In this document: positions 7,541 to 17,073 of the stretch, piece by piece | Layout of the letters: each line of letters opens with the position of its first letter | How positions within the stretch are numbered: the first letter of the stretch is position 1 | Assembly: GCA_017559525.1 (NCBI GenBank) | Contig: JAFYRI010000011.1 | Span: 124,001 to 188,000, forward strand | DNA: 64,000 nucleotides | Source of the DNA: Alphaproteobacteria bacterium | GTDB taxonomy: Bacteria > Pseudomonadota > Alphaproteobacteria > CAAHEQ01 > UBA3637 | Direction: 5' to 3' | Position numbers and translations under genes: made by a program | The notes under the pieces: generated by a model | What the model was told of the DNA's origin: nothing | The model's database searches: none | What the model saw: only the letters and a program-made list of their open reading frames with translations

Positions 7541-8500
7541 ATGCAATATTTAGATTTTGAAAATAAAGTATTGGAAATTGATGCTCGCATTGAAGAGGTC
7601 AAAATCACAAAAACAAATGACGCCGAAGGTTTAGCTAAAGAATTAGAACGGCTAAAAGAAAAAAAGCAAAAAACATTAAACGATTTATATAAGGAGCTAA
7701 CACCTTGGCAAAAATGCGCTGTGGCACGTCATGAAAATCGTCCGCACACATTGGATTATATCAAAACAATTTTCAAAGACTTTTCTCCATTATGTGGTGA
7801 CCGATCTTTTGCAGAAGATAAGGCCATTATTGGTGGTTTTGCAAAACTTGGGGAAGACACCGTTATGGTTATTGGTCACGAAAAGGGACATGATACAGAA
7901 TCTAGACTAGAACACAACTTTGGTATGGCAAAACCAGAGGGATATCGTAAAGCTATTCGTTTAATGAGATTGGCTGAACAATTTGGAGTTCCTGTTATCA
8001 CATTGGTGGATACAGCTGGTGCATTTCCCGGGTTAGAAGGAGAAGAACGTGGCCAAGGTCAAGCCATTGCTGCAGGAACTGAAACATGTTTAGATATCAA
8101 AGTTCCATTAATTGCCACCATTATTGGAGAAGGTGGATCCGGCGGTGCAATTGCTATGGCTGCAGGCAACACTATTATGATGTTAGAAAACTCCATTTAT
8201 TCTGTTATTTCACCAGAAGGATGCGCTTCAATCTTATGGAAAGACCATAAGTTTGCCCCTAAAGCTGCCGAAATTTTAAACCTAACAGCCGGGGATTTAA
8301 AGCGTCTGGGTGTTATTGACACAATTATCAGCGAGCCCAAAGGTGGCGCACATCGTTTTCCAAGAGAAACTATGCTAGCTGTAAAAGAAGCACTACAAAA
8401 TGCTCTAAACAACTTAAAAGGAAAAACAGGTGATGAATTGCGTCGCATGCGTCAAGATAAGTTTTTACAAATGACTCGTTTAGAACAATTTGACAATTAA
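7541..8500 (+). CDS. accA: Acetyl-CoA carboxylase carboxyltransferase, alpha subunit
   Basis: 319 aa, the standard length. AccA pairs with AccD to move the carboxyl group from biotin to acetyl-CoA, the first committed step of fatty-acid synthesis. Family features in order: an N-terminal coiled-coil (residues 1-50), LTPWQKCAVARHENRP, then the crotonase-type core with VITLVDTAGAFPGLEGEERG and IGEGGSGGAIAMAAG (oxyanion and carboxybiotin-binding loops). The C-terminal region SVISPEGCASILWKD is also typical. AAAGGATATC precedes the ATG. It is a stand-alone gene; accD is not in the window. Confidence 0.97.
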   Translation: MQYLDFENKVLEIDARIEEVKITKTNDAEGLAKELERLKEKKQKTLNDLYKELTPWQKCAVARHENRPHTLDYIKTIFKDFSPLCGDRSFAEDKAIIGGFAKLGEDTVMVIGHEKGHDTESRLEHNFGMAKPEGYRKAIRLMRLAEQFGVPVITLVDTAGAFPGLEGEERGQGQAIAAGTETCLDIKVPLIATIIGEGGSGGAIAMAAGNTIMMLENSIYSVISPEGCASILWKDHKFAPKAAEILNLTAGDLKRLGVIDTIISEPKGGAHRFPRETMLAVKEALQNALNNLKGKTGDELRRMRQDKFLQMTRLEQFDN

Positions 8501-8585
8501 AAGAGAAAATATTTTATTTTTCAACCATCAAACCAAAAATTGTCTAGAATAACTTAGAGAATATTATTTTTGTTATACAAATAAC

Positions 8586-8613
8586 TTGACAAACGCCAAA
8601 GCTGTGTTATACT
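8586..8613 (+). promoter_or_regulatory. Promoter of the 154-aa unknown gene
   Basis: Perfect TTGACA (8586-8591), 16-bp spacer, TATACT (8608-8613), 45 bp upstream of the ATG. One of the strongest promoters in the window. Confidence 0.82.
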
Positions 8614-8658
8614 AAAGATAATCACTCTAGGTATCAGCATAATGAAAGGATAAAAAAT

Positions 8659-9123
8659 ATGACACCCAAGCAATTAATTGCACCTTCTGAATTTTGGGCA
8701 TTTTATGAAAGCAAGCGAGAAAGCGCTTTAACAAAAGAAGATGAACATTTTGCAAAAAAGGTTTTTCAATATGCTGTACGATTACTAAATGGATGCAAAT
8801 ATCAATCTAACAGACATTCTTTAAATCAAAAAGCCTTGTTTTCAGCAGCATGCGCATGGATTAAAGAATTTGAAGATTTTAAAAGAGGATACACCTATAC
8901 AGACAGCATAAAAACACAAGGCGCTCAACCTCGACAAATTTTAAAAATGCAACGCTCTACACCACTAGATCACACAGATGCATATGCTATGGCTATGACA
9001 GAAGTGTTAGGTGGACAAGTTTACACCGCAGATAATCAATATACAATGATGCGCATTCAAGCAAGCACTATTTTTAATGAAAAACGTCGTGGAGAACATC
9101 GATACCCTCGTTCTCGTAATTAA
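8659..9123 (+). CDS. Unrecognised 154-aa basic protein
   Basis: I do not recognise the family. The protein has no signal peptide or membrane segment. It is basic, with the C-terminus ending in an Arg-rich stretch (EKRRGEHRYPRSRN). Aromatic residues are frequent in the first half (SEFWAFYESKRESA, FAKKVFQYAVRLLNG, ACAWIKEFEDFKRGY), which suggests a compact helical domain, and nucleic-acid binding is possible but unproven. The ATG follows AAAGGA. The gene has a near-consensus promoter and a strong terminator of its own, so it is a real, probably well-expressed single-gene unit between accA and ftsZ. Confidence 0.8.
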   Translation: MTPKQLIAPSEFWAFYESKRESALTKEDEHFAKKVFQYAVRLLNGCKYQSNRHSLNQKALFSAACAWIKEFEDFKRGYTYTDSIKTQGAQPRQILKMQRSTPLDHTDAYAMAMTEVLGGQVYTADNQYTMMRIQASTIFNEKRRGEHRYPRSRN

Positions 9124-9129
9124 TTTAAA

Positions 9130-9160
9130 AGACCTCTGTTTCAGAGGTCTCTTTTTTTAT
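9130..9160. terminator. Bidirectional terminator between the 154-aa gene and ftsZ
   Basis: GACCTCTG ... CAGAGGTC hairpin with a T tract on the plus side and TTTT after it on the minus side. It ends the plus-strand gene and lies at the ftsZ stop, closing the dcw operon. Confidence 0.85.
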
Positions 9161-10668
9161 TTTTTCAAAAAGGACGGCAAATCAAAATTTTCATCCATAA
9201 TTGTAGGGATTTCCTTATTTTCCTTTTGTGGTGTTGCTTTTGGTGGTCTTGTATTTTTTCCCATTAAACTAGGAAATAAATCCCACAACCCTTCTCTCAC
9301 CGTTTTTACATTTGCATCAGAACGCTTCGCTTCAACATTAATTGGCTCTTGAATATCTGGAACATCTGCAACAGGAGCAGAAGCCGGAATAGCTGGTATT
9401 TCATCACCAAACAACGGTGGTTCTGTCACCACTGGTTTTTCAGTAACTTCCACAGCAATATCCACAACGGATGAACGATGCGCGCCTAAATTATCTGATG
9501 TTGTCGGACTACTAACACGAACTGTTGTTGTTTGAATTAATTCTGGTTGTTGAACAACCTCTGGTTCTATAGGGACAGAAATAATCTCTGAAATTGTTGG
9601 CACAGGAACAATCGTCTCTTGCGTTGGAACACGCGGCTTTTCTGGAGGCACCAAAGGCTCTCCCTCCTTTGTAATCCCTGTTGCAACCAACGAAATCCGT
9701 ATTTTTCCATGCAACTCTTCATTTGTACATGTTCCAAAAATAATATTAGCGTCAGGATCTAATTCTGCTACAATTTTTTCCGTTGCCATATCTACTTCAT
9801 TCAATGTTAAATCCGTACCACCCGTAATATTAATTAAAATACTTCTGGCTCCTTTAATGGAAGAATCATCCAACAATGGATTATAAATTGCTTTTTCAGC
9901 AGCTTCTAATGCACGGTTTTCGCCAGTTGCCTCTCCCGTTCCCATCATAGAACGTCCCATTTCTGATATAACTGTTTTAACGTCAGCAAAATCCAAATTT
10001 ACAAGACCAGGATTCATAACTAAATCAGTAATAGAACGAACACCTTGACACAATACGTCATCAGCCATTTTAAACGCTTCTGCAAATGTTATATTATCTG
10101 CAGCAATTCGGAATAAATTTTGATTAGGAATAACGATCAATGTATCAACAACGCGCTGCAACTCTGCAATACCAGCCTCTGCTGTACGCATACGCCTCAC
10201 ACCTTCAAAACGAAACGGTTTAGACACAACCCCAACTGTTAATATTCCCATTTCTTTAGCAATACGGGCAATAACTGGGGCTGCACCCGTTCCAGTACCA
10301 CCGCCCATACCGGCTGTAATGAATAACAAATGTAATCCTTGTAGATTTTCTTTAATTTTTTCAGCAGTCTCTTCAGCGCTTGCGCGTCCCACTTCCGGAT
10401 TGGCGCCAGCCCCTAATCCTTGCGTAATAGCCACACCTAGCTGTATACGATCATTAACTAAAGAACGTGACAATGCTTGAGCATCCGTATTCGCAACAGC
10501 AAAAGACACCCCTGTTAAATCTTGTGCCACCATATTATTGACAGCATTTCCACCTGCACCACCAACCCCGATAACACCAATATTAGGCGTTAACAACACT
10601 TCTGGCGGCGGTGTTGCTAAACCAATGGATAATCCACCTGTATTACTTAAAAATTCTGACTCAACCAT
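9157..10668 (-). CDS. ftsZ: Cell division protein FtsZ
   Basis: 503 aa tubulin-like GTPase that forms the division ring. The GTP-binding core runs from about residue 25 to 320 and contains [13 protein letters not shown] and the tubulin signature [14 protein letters not shown] long Pro/Val/Thr-rich linker (about 330-490) follows, then the C-terminal peptide [11 protein letters not shown] that binds FtsA and ZipA-type partners. The open frame extends to 10782, but I place the start at the ATG at 10668 (MVESEFL), which has AAAGGTAA upstream. The extension would be unlike any FtsZ N-terminus. With this start, ftsZ overlaps ftsA by 22 bases. It is the last gene of the dcw cluster; lpxC, often next in other proteobacteria, does not follow. 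Confidence 0.97.
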   Translation of the reverse strand: MVESEFLSNTGGLSIGLATPPPEVLLTPNIGVIGVGGAGGNAVNNMVAQDLTGVSFAVANTDAQALSRSLVNDRIQLGVAITQGLGAGANPEVGRASAEETAEKIKENLQGLHLLFITAGMGGGTGTGAAPVIARIAKEMGILTVGVVSKPFRFEGVRRMRTAEAGIAELQRVVDTLIVIPNQNLFRIAADNITFAEAFKMADDVLCQGVRSITDLVMNPGLVNLDFADVKTVISEMGRSMMGTGEATGENRALEAAEKAIYNPLLDDSSIKGARSILINITGGTDLTLNEVDMATEKIVAELDPDANIIFGTCTNEELHGKIRISLVATGITKEGEPLVPPEKPRVPTQETIVPVPTISEIISVPIEPEVVQQPELIQTTTVRVSSPTTSDNLGAHRSSVVDIAVEVTEKPVVTEPPLFGDEIPAIPASAPVADVPDIQEPINVEAKRSDANVKTVREGLWDLFPSLMGKNTRPPKATPQKENKEIPTIMDENFDLPSFLKK

Positions 10669-11903
10669 TGTATTACCTTTCTTATCCGAGAATTCCTCTG
10701 GCCTTTTTGGCCATCCGATGTATGCCAAGATGACAAAATATTTTCTTGTCTCATCATTGCATATTTTACCAACCCAATGCAAGTAGAAAATGTATAAGAA
10801 TCAAATTGAGAGGGTAATCCTTTTAAAATGGCAGGGCGCCCCAAACGAACCGTTGCATTTAAAACCTCTTCCGTTTTTTCCTTAATACCTTGTAATCCAG
10901 CACCTCCTCCAGCTAAAATCAATCGACGAGATGCCATTAAAAATCGAGGATTTTCCTCTAATTGAAGTGACACTTTCTCTAAAATATCTTCTACTCTAGG
11001 AATAACAATAGAAATTAAATTAGAGCGAGGCATTTGAATATTTGTACCTTCTTCATCCCCCAAAACTGGAACAATTAATCTTTCAAATTCATCTCTAGGA
11101 GATAAGAATGCCGCACCATTTAATGTCTTTAACCTTTCTGCTGTTGCCAATGAACAACTTAATCCTTGAGCAACATCTCGAGTAATGGCATTGCCACCAG
11201 CATGAACAACATTTAAATTAACTAAGCATCCACCTAAAAAGGTTGAAAATCCTGTTGTGCCAGCACCAAAATCTATAACGGTTGCACCAATATCTTTTTC
11301 CTCATCCGAAATAATTGCCAAAGCAGCTGCATAAGGCGTAGCTACTTTCATTTCAACACTAACGTGACATCTATCTAAAACTGCAACCAAATTACGAGAG
11401 CTACTTTCAGGCAAAAAGACAACATGCATATACACACCCAACTTAGGCCCATACATCCCTCTGGGTTCAACACCTTGTTCGGAATTAACAACATAACTCA
11501 AAGGAAACGAGTGTAAAACCTCTTCACCGGCTTGAATATATTTAGCAATTGAACCATCAACCAATCGTTTTACATCTGATGCTACAATTTGTCGACCATC
11601 AGAAATTTCCATTTCCTCGTAATATTGAACAGAACGCATTTGGCTAGCAGAAATATTCACAATAACTTTATCAATAGAACGCTCGGATTGTTGCTCAGCC
11701 TGTTCTAAAACGCTACGAATACAATCTGTTGCCTTGTCTAAATCAACAATAACACCGTTTTTAATTCCCTTAGATGGGGCATATCCCATACCAATAACTT
11801 CTGGCTTTTGATCAGCATTCATGCGTAAAACCAAACAACAAATTTTGCTGGTTCCAATATCTAATACTGTCATATAAGATTTTCGTTTACTGGTCCACCC
11901 CAT
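10647..11903 (-). CDS. ftsA: Cell division protein FtsA
   Basis: 418 aa actin-like ATPase that tethers FtsZ to the membrane. The actin-fold phosphate loops are seen at [13 protein letters not shown] (about residues 13-25) and at [15 protein letters not shown]; the adenosine-binding motif [13 protein letters not shown] is near residue 330. The inserted 1C domain lies between them. The extreme C-terminus ([11 protein letters not shown]) is an amphipathic helix, the membrane-targeting sequence of the family. The ATG lies just after the ftsQ stop and the 3' end overlaps ftsZ by 22 bases, matching the usual ftsQ-ftsA-ftsZ order. Confidence 0.96.
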   Translation of the reverse strand: MGWTSKRKSYMTVLDIGTSKICCLVLRMNADQKPEVIGMGYAPSKGIKNGVIVDLDKATDCIRSVLEQAEQQSERSIDKVIVNISASQMRSVQYYEEMEISDGRQIVASDVKRLVDGSIAKYIQAGEEVLHSFPLSYVVNSEQGVEPRGMYGPKLGVYMHVVFLPESSSRNLVAVLDRCHVSVEMKVATPYAAALAIISDEEKDIGATVIDFGAGTTGFSTFLGGCLVNLNVVHAGGNAITRDVAQGLSCSLATAERLKTLNGAAFLSPRDEFERLIVPVLGDEEGTNIQMPRSNLISIVIPRVEDILEKVSLQLEENPRFLMASRRLILAGGGAGLQGIKEKTEEVLNATVRLGRPAILKGLPSQFDSYTFSTCIGLVKYAMMRQENILSSWHTSDGQKGQRNSRIRKVIQWLSQNF

Positions 11904-11905
11904 TT

Positions 11906-12709
11906 TTAATCCTTTTCATCTATCAAATTTGCGTCTGTTCTAATAATTAAACGATCTTCTATTCTTAAATCAATTACTTTTAAATCCTTACTCAAAACCT
12001 CATCTGTTTTTTGAGCCTCAACCAAACGAGACAAAGCCTCTTCAATTCCTATTTCTGGCAAATAAACATTAATCCCATCATTCACATCGTGCAAAATTAA
12101 ATTCCAACGTCGATCCCCAACACGAACAGCAGAAACAACCAACTCTTTAATTGTCGGATATTTATTTAAAGCAACAATTAAGTCAGAAGTATACTCTGGA
12201 GCATCTCTACCAACAACTAACAGCAAATTATTTAATTTCGTCCTATTGTCATCAATAGGCTCTCCCGTTTCATCCAACGGAAAATATTTTTTATTACTTT
12301 GCCAAACAGCAATTGGCGTTTTTTCCACAATCCGAATATATATTGTACTTGGCAAATGACGTTCTACAGAAACACTATCTACCCAAGGCAATTCCGCTAT
12401 TTTATTTTGAATATCAGATAAATCTATATCTAAAATAGGCGTTCCTTGTTCTAAATTAAAGGCACGAATAATGTCTTCTTTAGATGTTCGTTTATGACCT
12501 TCAATAGAAACAATTCGAAAGGTTAACTGTGTTCTGCTAATTATTTGATGATACAATTCAGTAGTTTTATTTATAAATTTCTGCCCTGTTTCTCCTGAAA
12601 AGAACGCTGCAAGAGCAAGAAAACATAATACTGAGCCAACTATAATCAACCGTATCTTTATTGAAAGAGATTTTAATATTCCACCTTGTTTTTTCTTTAT
12701 TCGTCGCAT
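11906..12709 (-). CDS. ftsQ: Cell division protein FtsQ
   Basis: 267 aa bitopic inner-membrane protein of the divisome that links FtsL/FtsB to the other components. A short basic cytoplasmic start (MRRIKKKQ) is followed by one membrane span (about residues 20-40), then a POTRA domain. The POTRA begins FRIVSIEGHKRTSKEDIIRA and contains ELPWVDSVSVERHLPSTIYI. The beta domain follows, with ERLP-like elements and the DRRWNLIL stretch. It overlaps ddlB by 13 bases. Sequence is poorly conserved in this family, but domain order and position are decisive. Confidence 0.93.
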   Translation of the reverse strand: MRRIKKKQGGILKSLSIKIRLIIVGSVLCFLALAAFFSGETGQKFINKTTELYHQIISRTQLTFRIVSIEGHKRTSKEDIIRAFNLEQGTPILDIDLSDIQNKIAELPWVDSVSVERHLPSTIYIRIVEKTPIAVWQSNKKYFPLDETGEPIDDNRTKLNNLLLVVGRDAPEYTSDLIVALNKYPTIKELVVSAVRVGDRRWNLILHDVNDGINVYLPEIGIEEALSRLVEAQKTDEVLSKDLKVIDLRIEDRLIIRTDANLIDEKD

Positions 12710-13611
12710 TTTGCCCTCTCAACCAACCACACTACTAAATCTTTATAAGATAACCCTTGATATTTTGCTAATTCTGGAACCAAAGAAATGGGAGTCATTC
12801 CAGGATTTGTATTAATTTCCAAAAACACTAATCGTTCCTTGCCTTTTGCATTATCATATCTAAAATCACTGCGAGATACCCCACGACACCCCAATTCTTT
12901 ATGTAATAACAATGCTTGTTGCATTGCCTCATCATATATTTTTTGAGGAATACGGGCAGGAATAATGTGTTCTGTAGCCCCTTGAGCATACTTATTTGTA
13001 AAATCATAAAATCCCTCTAGAGGAACAATTTCAACAACACCAAAGGCTTTTTCATCTGACACAGCAACCGATATTTCAATACCCGGAATATATTCTTCCA
13101 TCATAACCGGACGTTCAAAAGACCATTGTTTCAGCATTTTATTTTTTTCCGTTTGTGTTTTTATAATAAACACACCAACAGAAGAACCTTCATCGTTTGG
13201 TTTTACAACATATGGCATAGGAAGTGGGTCACCATCAATAATGTCACCTTTAACAATCATCGTTTCATTAGCAACTGTTAGCCCAACATCACGCGCAATC
13301 TTTTTGGCCAAGCGCTTATTCATTGCAATTGCTGAAGCAGCAACACCTGAATGCGTATATGGAATCTTCAATAAATTTAAAACCCCTTGAACACACCCAT
13401 CTTCCCCATATTTTCCATGCAAAGCATTGAATACAACATCCGGTTTTTCACGCATTAAAATATGCACAAATTCATCTAAGTTATGAGTTAAATCTATAGG
13501 AAAAGCACTATATCCAGCTTCATTCAATGCTTGCAATACACCTTGACCACTCCTTAATGAAATTTCTCGTTCAGATGAAATACCTCCCATTAATACAGCC
13601 ACTCGTTTCAT
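12697..13611 (-). CDS. ddlB: D-alanine-D-alanine ligase
   Basis: 304 aa ATP-grasp enzyme that joins two D-alanines for the peptidoglycan precursor. Features in order: VAVLMGGISSEREISLRSG at the N-terminus, HGKYGEDGCVQG, AMNKRLAKKIARD, VVKPNDEGSSVGV (ATP/phosphate binding), MMEEYIPGIEISVAV and the metal-binding EINTNPGMTPISLVPE. All expected catalytic elements are present. It uses D-Ala made by Alr, and its product goes to MurF. It lies between murB and ftsQ, the usual alphaproteobacterial place. Confidence 0.97.
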   Translation of the reverse strand: MKRVAVLMGGISSEREISLRSGQGVLQALNEAGYSAFPIDLTHNLDEFVHILMREKPDVVFNALHGKYGEDGCVQGVLNLLKIPYTHSGVAASAIAMNKRLAKKIARDVGLTVANETMIVKGDIIDGDPLPMPYVVKPNDEGSSVGVFIIKTQTEKNKMLKQWSFERPVMMEEYIPGIEISVAVSDEKAFGVVEIVPLEGFYDFTNKYAQGATEHIIPARIPQKIYDEAMQQALLLHKELGCRGVSRSDFRYDNAKGKERLVFLEINTNPGMTPISLVPELAKYQGLSYKDLVVWLVERAKCDE

Positions 13612-13616
13612 GCCTT

Positions 13617-14552
13617 TTACTCCTTTTCGATGCCCATTTTTTTAATTTCCCACTCTAATTCAACACCAAAATCATTCCATACTTTTTCTCGAATTTCTTC
13701 TCCTAAACTTTCAATATCTTTAGCTGTTGCACCCCCCAAGTTAATTAGAAAGTTTGTATGTTTGTCCGAAACAACCGCACCACCCCTTCTATACCCTCGA
13801 AACCCAGCTTTATCAATTAAAGACCACGCCTGTAATCCTTGAGGATTTTTAAATGTAGAACCCGCCGTTTTTACACCTGTTGGTTGATTATTTTGTCGTT
13901 GCTTTTTATATTCGAGCATTTTTGCCATAATATCGGTCGTATTTCCTTTGTTTCCCCTTAACACAGCACGAACAAAAATCCAATCTGATGGCAAATAGCA
14001 CATACGATAACCAAATATTTCCGTTTCTTTTGGATCGATTTCTCTAATTTCACCTTCTCTTGTTACAACAGTTAAAGACAGCAATATATCATCAAAACAT
14101 TTACCATGCGCTCCAGCATTCATGCGCACAGCACCACCGATAGTTCCAGGAATACCACTTAAAAACTCAAAACCAGACACCCCCTGTTTTGCAGCAGCTC
14201 GAGCCAACTCCATTAATGAAACACCGCCATCACATATTACAATTTCATCATCAAATTTAATGTTGTGAAATTCTTTTCCCAAATGAACTGTAACACCAGG
14301 AATACCACCATCACGAATTAAGACATTGCTGCCTCCCCCCAAAATTGTTAATGGTACATGCGGCATAAACTGTAACAAACGAGACAAATCATCTGTATCA
14401 GCGGGCTCTACATAAACTTCTGCACACCCCCCAACACCAAACCATGTCTTTTTATTAAGAGGTTGTTTCGCAAGAACGCGCCCCTTTAAAGGAGGCATTG
14501 TATCAATCAAGGAAATATTCGATTTAAAAAGCTTTCGGAAAATATTTCTCAT
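13617..14552 (-). CDS. murB: UDP-N-acetylenolpyruvoylglucosamine reductase
   Basis: 311 aa FAD enzyme that reduces UDP-GlcNAc-enolpyruvate to UDP-MurNAc. FAD-binding blocks are visible: TWFGVGG, TILGGGSNVLIRDGGI, EFLSGIPGTIGGAVRMNAG. The proton-donor serine lies in AGSTFKNP, and DKHTNFLINLGGATAKDI closes the substrate domain. The length and the AGSTFKNP context fit the shorter type II MurB. It overlaps murC by 4 bases (ATGA), so translation is coupled. murA is not in the window. Confidence 0.96.
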   Translation of the reverse strand: MRNIFRKLFKSNISLIDTMPPLKGRVLAKQPLNKKTWFGVGGCAEVYVEPADTDDLSRLLQFMPHVPLTILGGGSNVLIRDGGIPGVTVHLGKEFHNIKFDDEIVICDGGVSLMELARAAAKQGVSGFEFLSGIPGTIGGAVRMNAGAHGKCFDDILLSLTVVTREGEIREIDPKETEIFGYRMCYLPSDWIFVRAVLRGNKGNTTDIMAKMLEYKKQRQNNQPTGVKTAGSTFKNPQGLQAWSLIDKAGFRGYRRGGAVVSDKHTNFLINLGGATAKDIESLGEEIREKVWNDFGVELEWEIKKMGIEKE

Positions 14553-15943
14553 TTTTTCCTCTTTAATGCTTTTACTAATTTAACAGATTCACTAGAAATA
14601 CTGCCAGCCCCCAAACAAATGACAGTATCAAATGGTGATGTATTTTGTGCAATCACATCAGGTAAAGAATCAAAATCATCTAAAGAAATAACATGTGGAT
14701 GATGTTGAGATAATTGATTTACAAATGCGTTCTTATCTACCCCTACGATAGGTTGTTCACCCGCTGCATAAATATCACAAACAACAACAGTATCGGCCTC
14801 TTTAAAACAGGTTAAAAAATCAGACCACAAATCTTGAAATCTAGAATATCTATGCGGCTGAAAAACAGCAATAACCTTTCCAGAAACAGCCGAACGCACA
14901 GCATTAATTGAAGCAGCAATTTCAACTGGATGATGTCCATAATCATCATAAACAGATACTTTATTAATTGTTCCTCGCAATGTTAAACGGCGTTGAATGC
15001 CCGCAAACTTTTTCAGCGCCTTTTTTATAATATCCTCTTTAATATCCAATCCAATACCAACAGCTATAGCGGCTAATGCATTTTGAACATTATGTAATCC
15101 AAACATATTCAAGGTAATATCTTTAATTTTTGCAAATTTTGTTCCACGACGAACAAAAACATCAAAAATTAATTTTCCATTTTTTGTTCGAATATAATCT
15201 GCATGAATATCGGCCATTTTATTTAATCCGTACGTAATAATTTTACGTCCCTCAACTTTTTCAGATAATTCACGCACAACCGGATGATCCGTATTTAATA
15301 CACTAAATCCGTAAAAAGAAGTATTATCAATAAACAATCGGTAAGCCGCTTTCATGTTATCAAATTCTTTATAGTAATCCATATGTTCAGAATCGATATT
15401 TGTAATAACCGAAACAGCATGAGGCAATCGTAAAAAAGAACCATCAGATTCATCAGCCTCTACCACTACATATTTTCCCTTGCCCAATTGAGCATTAGAT
15501 GCCAAAGAATTTAAAATTCCCCCAATAATAAAACTTGGCTTTAATCTAGCTTGCATTAATATACTAGCAATTAATGAAGAGGTTGTTGTTTTTCCATGAG
15601 TACCCGAAATACAAATACTTTGTTTAAATCGCAAAATTTCAGCTAACATTTCAGAACGATGTCCAATTGGAATACCTAATTCTTTTGCAGCTATTAATTC
15701 AGGATTATCTGATTTTATTGCAGTTGATACAACAACAGCATCAACCCCTTTTAAATTATCCGCATGATGTCCGATAAAAACAGGAATCCCCTTTTCACGC
15801 ACTCGAGTTGTATTCGTGCTTTCCTTTGCATCGGATCCTTGGACACAAATACCCAAGTCATCTAACATCTCGGCAATGGCACTCATTCCTATACCACCAA
15901 TACCAACAAAATGAATCCGTTTCAAGGGGATAATTTTCTTCAT
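14549..15943 (-). CDS. murC: UDP-N-acetylmuramate-L-alanine ligase
   Basis: 464 aa Mur ligase that adds L-Ala to UDP-MurNAc. The UDP-binding Rossmann start IHFVGIGGIGMSAIAEML is typical of MurC, the ATP P-loop is SGTHGKTTTSSLIA (about residue 115), and DDYGHHPVEI and FQPHRYSR are diagnostic MurC motifs of the central and C-terminal domains. It overlaps both murG (upstream) and murB (downstream) by 4 bases. Confidence 0.97.
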   Translation of the reverse strand: MKKIIPLKRIHFVGIGGIGMSAIAEMLDDLGICVQGSDAKESTNTTRVREKGIPVFIGHHADNLKGVDAVVVSTAIKSDNPELIAAKELGIPIGHRSEMLAEILRFKQSICISGTHGKTTTSSLIASILMQARLKPSFIIGGILNSLASNAQLGKGKYVVVEADESDGSFLRLPHAVSVITNIDSEHMDYYKEFDNMKAAYRLFIDNTSFYGFSVLNTDHPVVRELSEKVEGRKIITYGLNKMADIHADYIRTKNGKLIFDVFVRRGTKFAKIKDITLNMFGLHNVQNALAAIAVGIGLDIKEDIIKKALKKFAGIQRRLTLRGTINKVSVYDDYGHHPVEIAASINAVRSAVSGKVIAVFQPHRYSRFQDLWSDFLTCFKEADTVVVCDIYAAGEQPIVGVDKNAFVNQLSQHHPHVISLDDFDSLPDVIAQNTSPFDTVICLGAGSISSESVKLVKALKRKK

Positions 15944-17055
15944 TTTTTATTTCCTTTAACAATGTCATCAACCAAATCGGCAATTTCATCTGAAACATTC
16001 GGTTTTGCCAATTTATAAGCCTCTGAAGCCGCTGTATACAAAACATCGGGCTCATTAATTAATTGCCCTAATCGAACAGCAAATTTTTCAGCGTCCCAAT
16101 TGTCTTCAGTTAACAACCATCCCGCACCAGCATCAGAAAACTGACGAGCATTTTCTAACTGATGATTGTCAGCCGATGTTGGCAAAGGAATTAAAATTGC
16201 TGGACGACCAATAATCTGAGCTTCCGTGATTGTAGATGCCCCTGCACGACCAATAATCAAATGAGATTGCTCAATCAGTTCTGGCATATTGTCAAAAAAT
16301 GATTTAAGCTCAACGGACTTAAATCCCTTATCCTTATATAAAATCTTAGCCTCATCCATATCTTCAGGACGCACTTGAGCAGTCACAGATAACTTACTCC
16401 GTACATCTTTCGGTAAGGCCAACAATGCATGTGGTAATTTACGGGTAAAAAACGTAGCTCCTTGACTACCACCAAAAATCAACAAATTAAATCCATCATC
16501 CATCAATGGATATGGCGCATGTTTTTTTGCCATAATTTGAGGTCTAACAGGCTGACCAACCCAAATAGAACGAACACCTGTTGGAATGCGATGCGTTGGA
16601 TTAAATGCCGTTAAAATCAATTTTGCATTATTTGCCAAAAGTCGATTTGCCCTACCCAAAACCGCATTTTGCTCATGCAGTATAACAGGGATTCGCCAAA
16701 AATGCGCAGCAATAACCGCAGGCAAAGATGCATATCCTCCAACACCAATAACAATAGATGGATTTATTTTTTTTAATAATAACAAGGCTTGTACGGTTCC
16801 ACAATACAACTTAAAAGCCCCTTTTATCTTGCCCATTAAAGAACGCCCCATAACATGCTCCGCAGCCAAATGATACGTTTTCACATCCTTTAACCCTCGA
16901 AAGGCGCTCCCTCGTTTATCTGTAACAAAAACAACTTCATATCCCTTTCGGATCAAAGCCTCAGAAATGGATTCAGCTGGAAAAATATGTCCACCACTAC
17001 CACCTGTTGTAACAACAGCCAATGGCTTTTTATTTTTATCTTTTTTCTTATTCAT
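15940..17055 (-). CDS. murG: UDP-GlcNAc:lipid I N-acetylglucosaminyltransferase
   Basis: 371 aa GT-B glycosyltransferase that makes lipid II on the inner face of the membrane. The G-loops TTGGSGGHIFPAESISEAL (about residues 16-34) and FGGSQGATFFTRKLP are present, as is the donor-binding region IGRAGASTITEAQIIGRPAILIP split across the C-terminal lobe. The N-terminus starts with a basic run (MNKKKDKNKK). It overlaps murC by 4 bases and lies 18 bases after ftsW. Confidence 0.97.
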   Translation of the reverse strand: MNKKKDKNKKPLAVVTTGGSGGHIFPAESISEALIRKGYEVVFVTDKRGSAFRGLKDVKTYHLAAEHVMGRSLMGKIKGAFKLYCGTVQALLLLKKINPSIVIGVGGYASLPAVIAAHFWRIPVILHEQNAVLGRANRLLANNAKLILTAFNPTHRIPTGVRSIWVGQPVRPQIMAKKHAPYPLMDDGFNLLIFGGSQGATFFTRKLPHALLALPKDVRSKLSVTAQVRPEDMDEAKILYKDKGFKSVELKSFFDNMPELIEQSHLIIGRAGASTITEAQIIGRPAILIPLPTSADNHQLENARQFSDAGAGWLLTEDNWDAEKFAVRLGQLINEPDVLYTAASEAYKLAKPNVSDEIADLVDDIVKGNKK

Positions 17056-17073
17056 TTTCTTACCTCTTTCTTT

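Noticed and set aside
7445..7546. N-terminal extension of the small membrane protein ahead of alr
   Set aside because: It would cross both promoters and the accA start, and a good ribosome site supports the later ATG.
10669..10782. N-terminal extension of FtsZ
   Set aside because: It lies within ftsA, has no ribosome site and does not resemble FtsZ N-termini.
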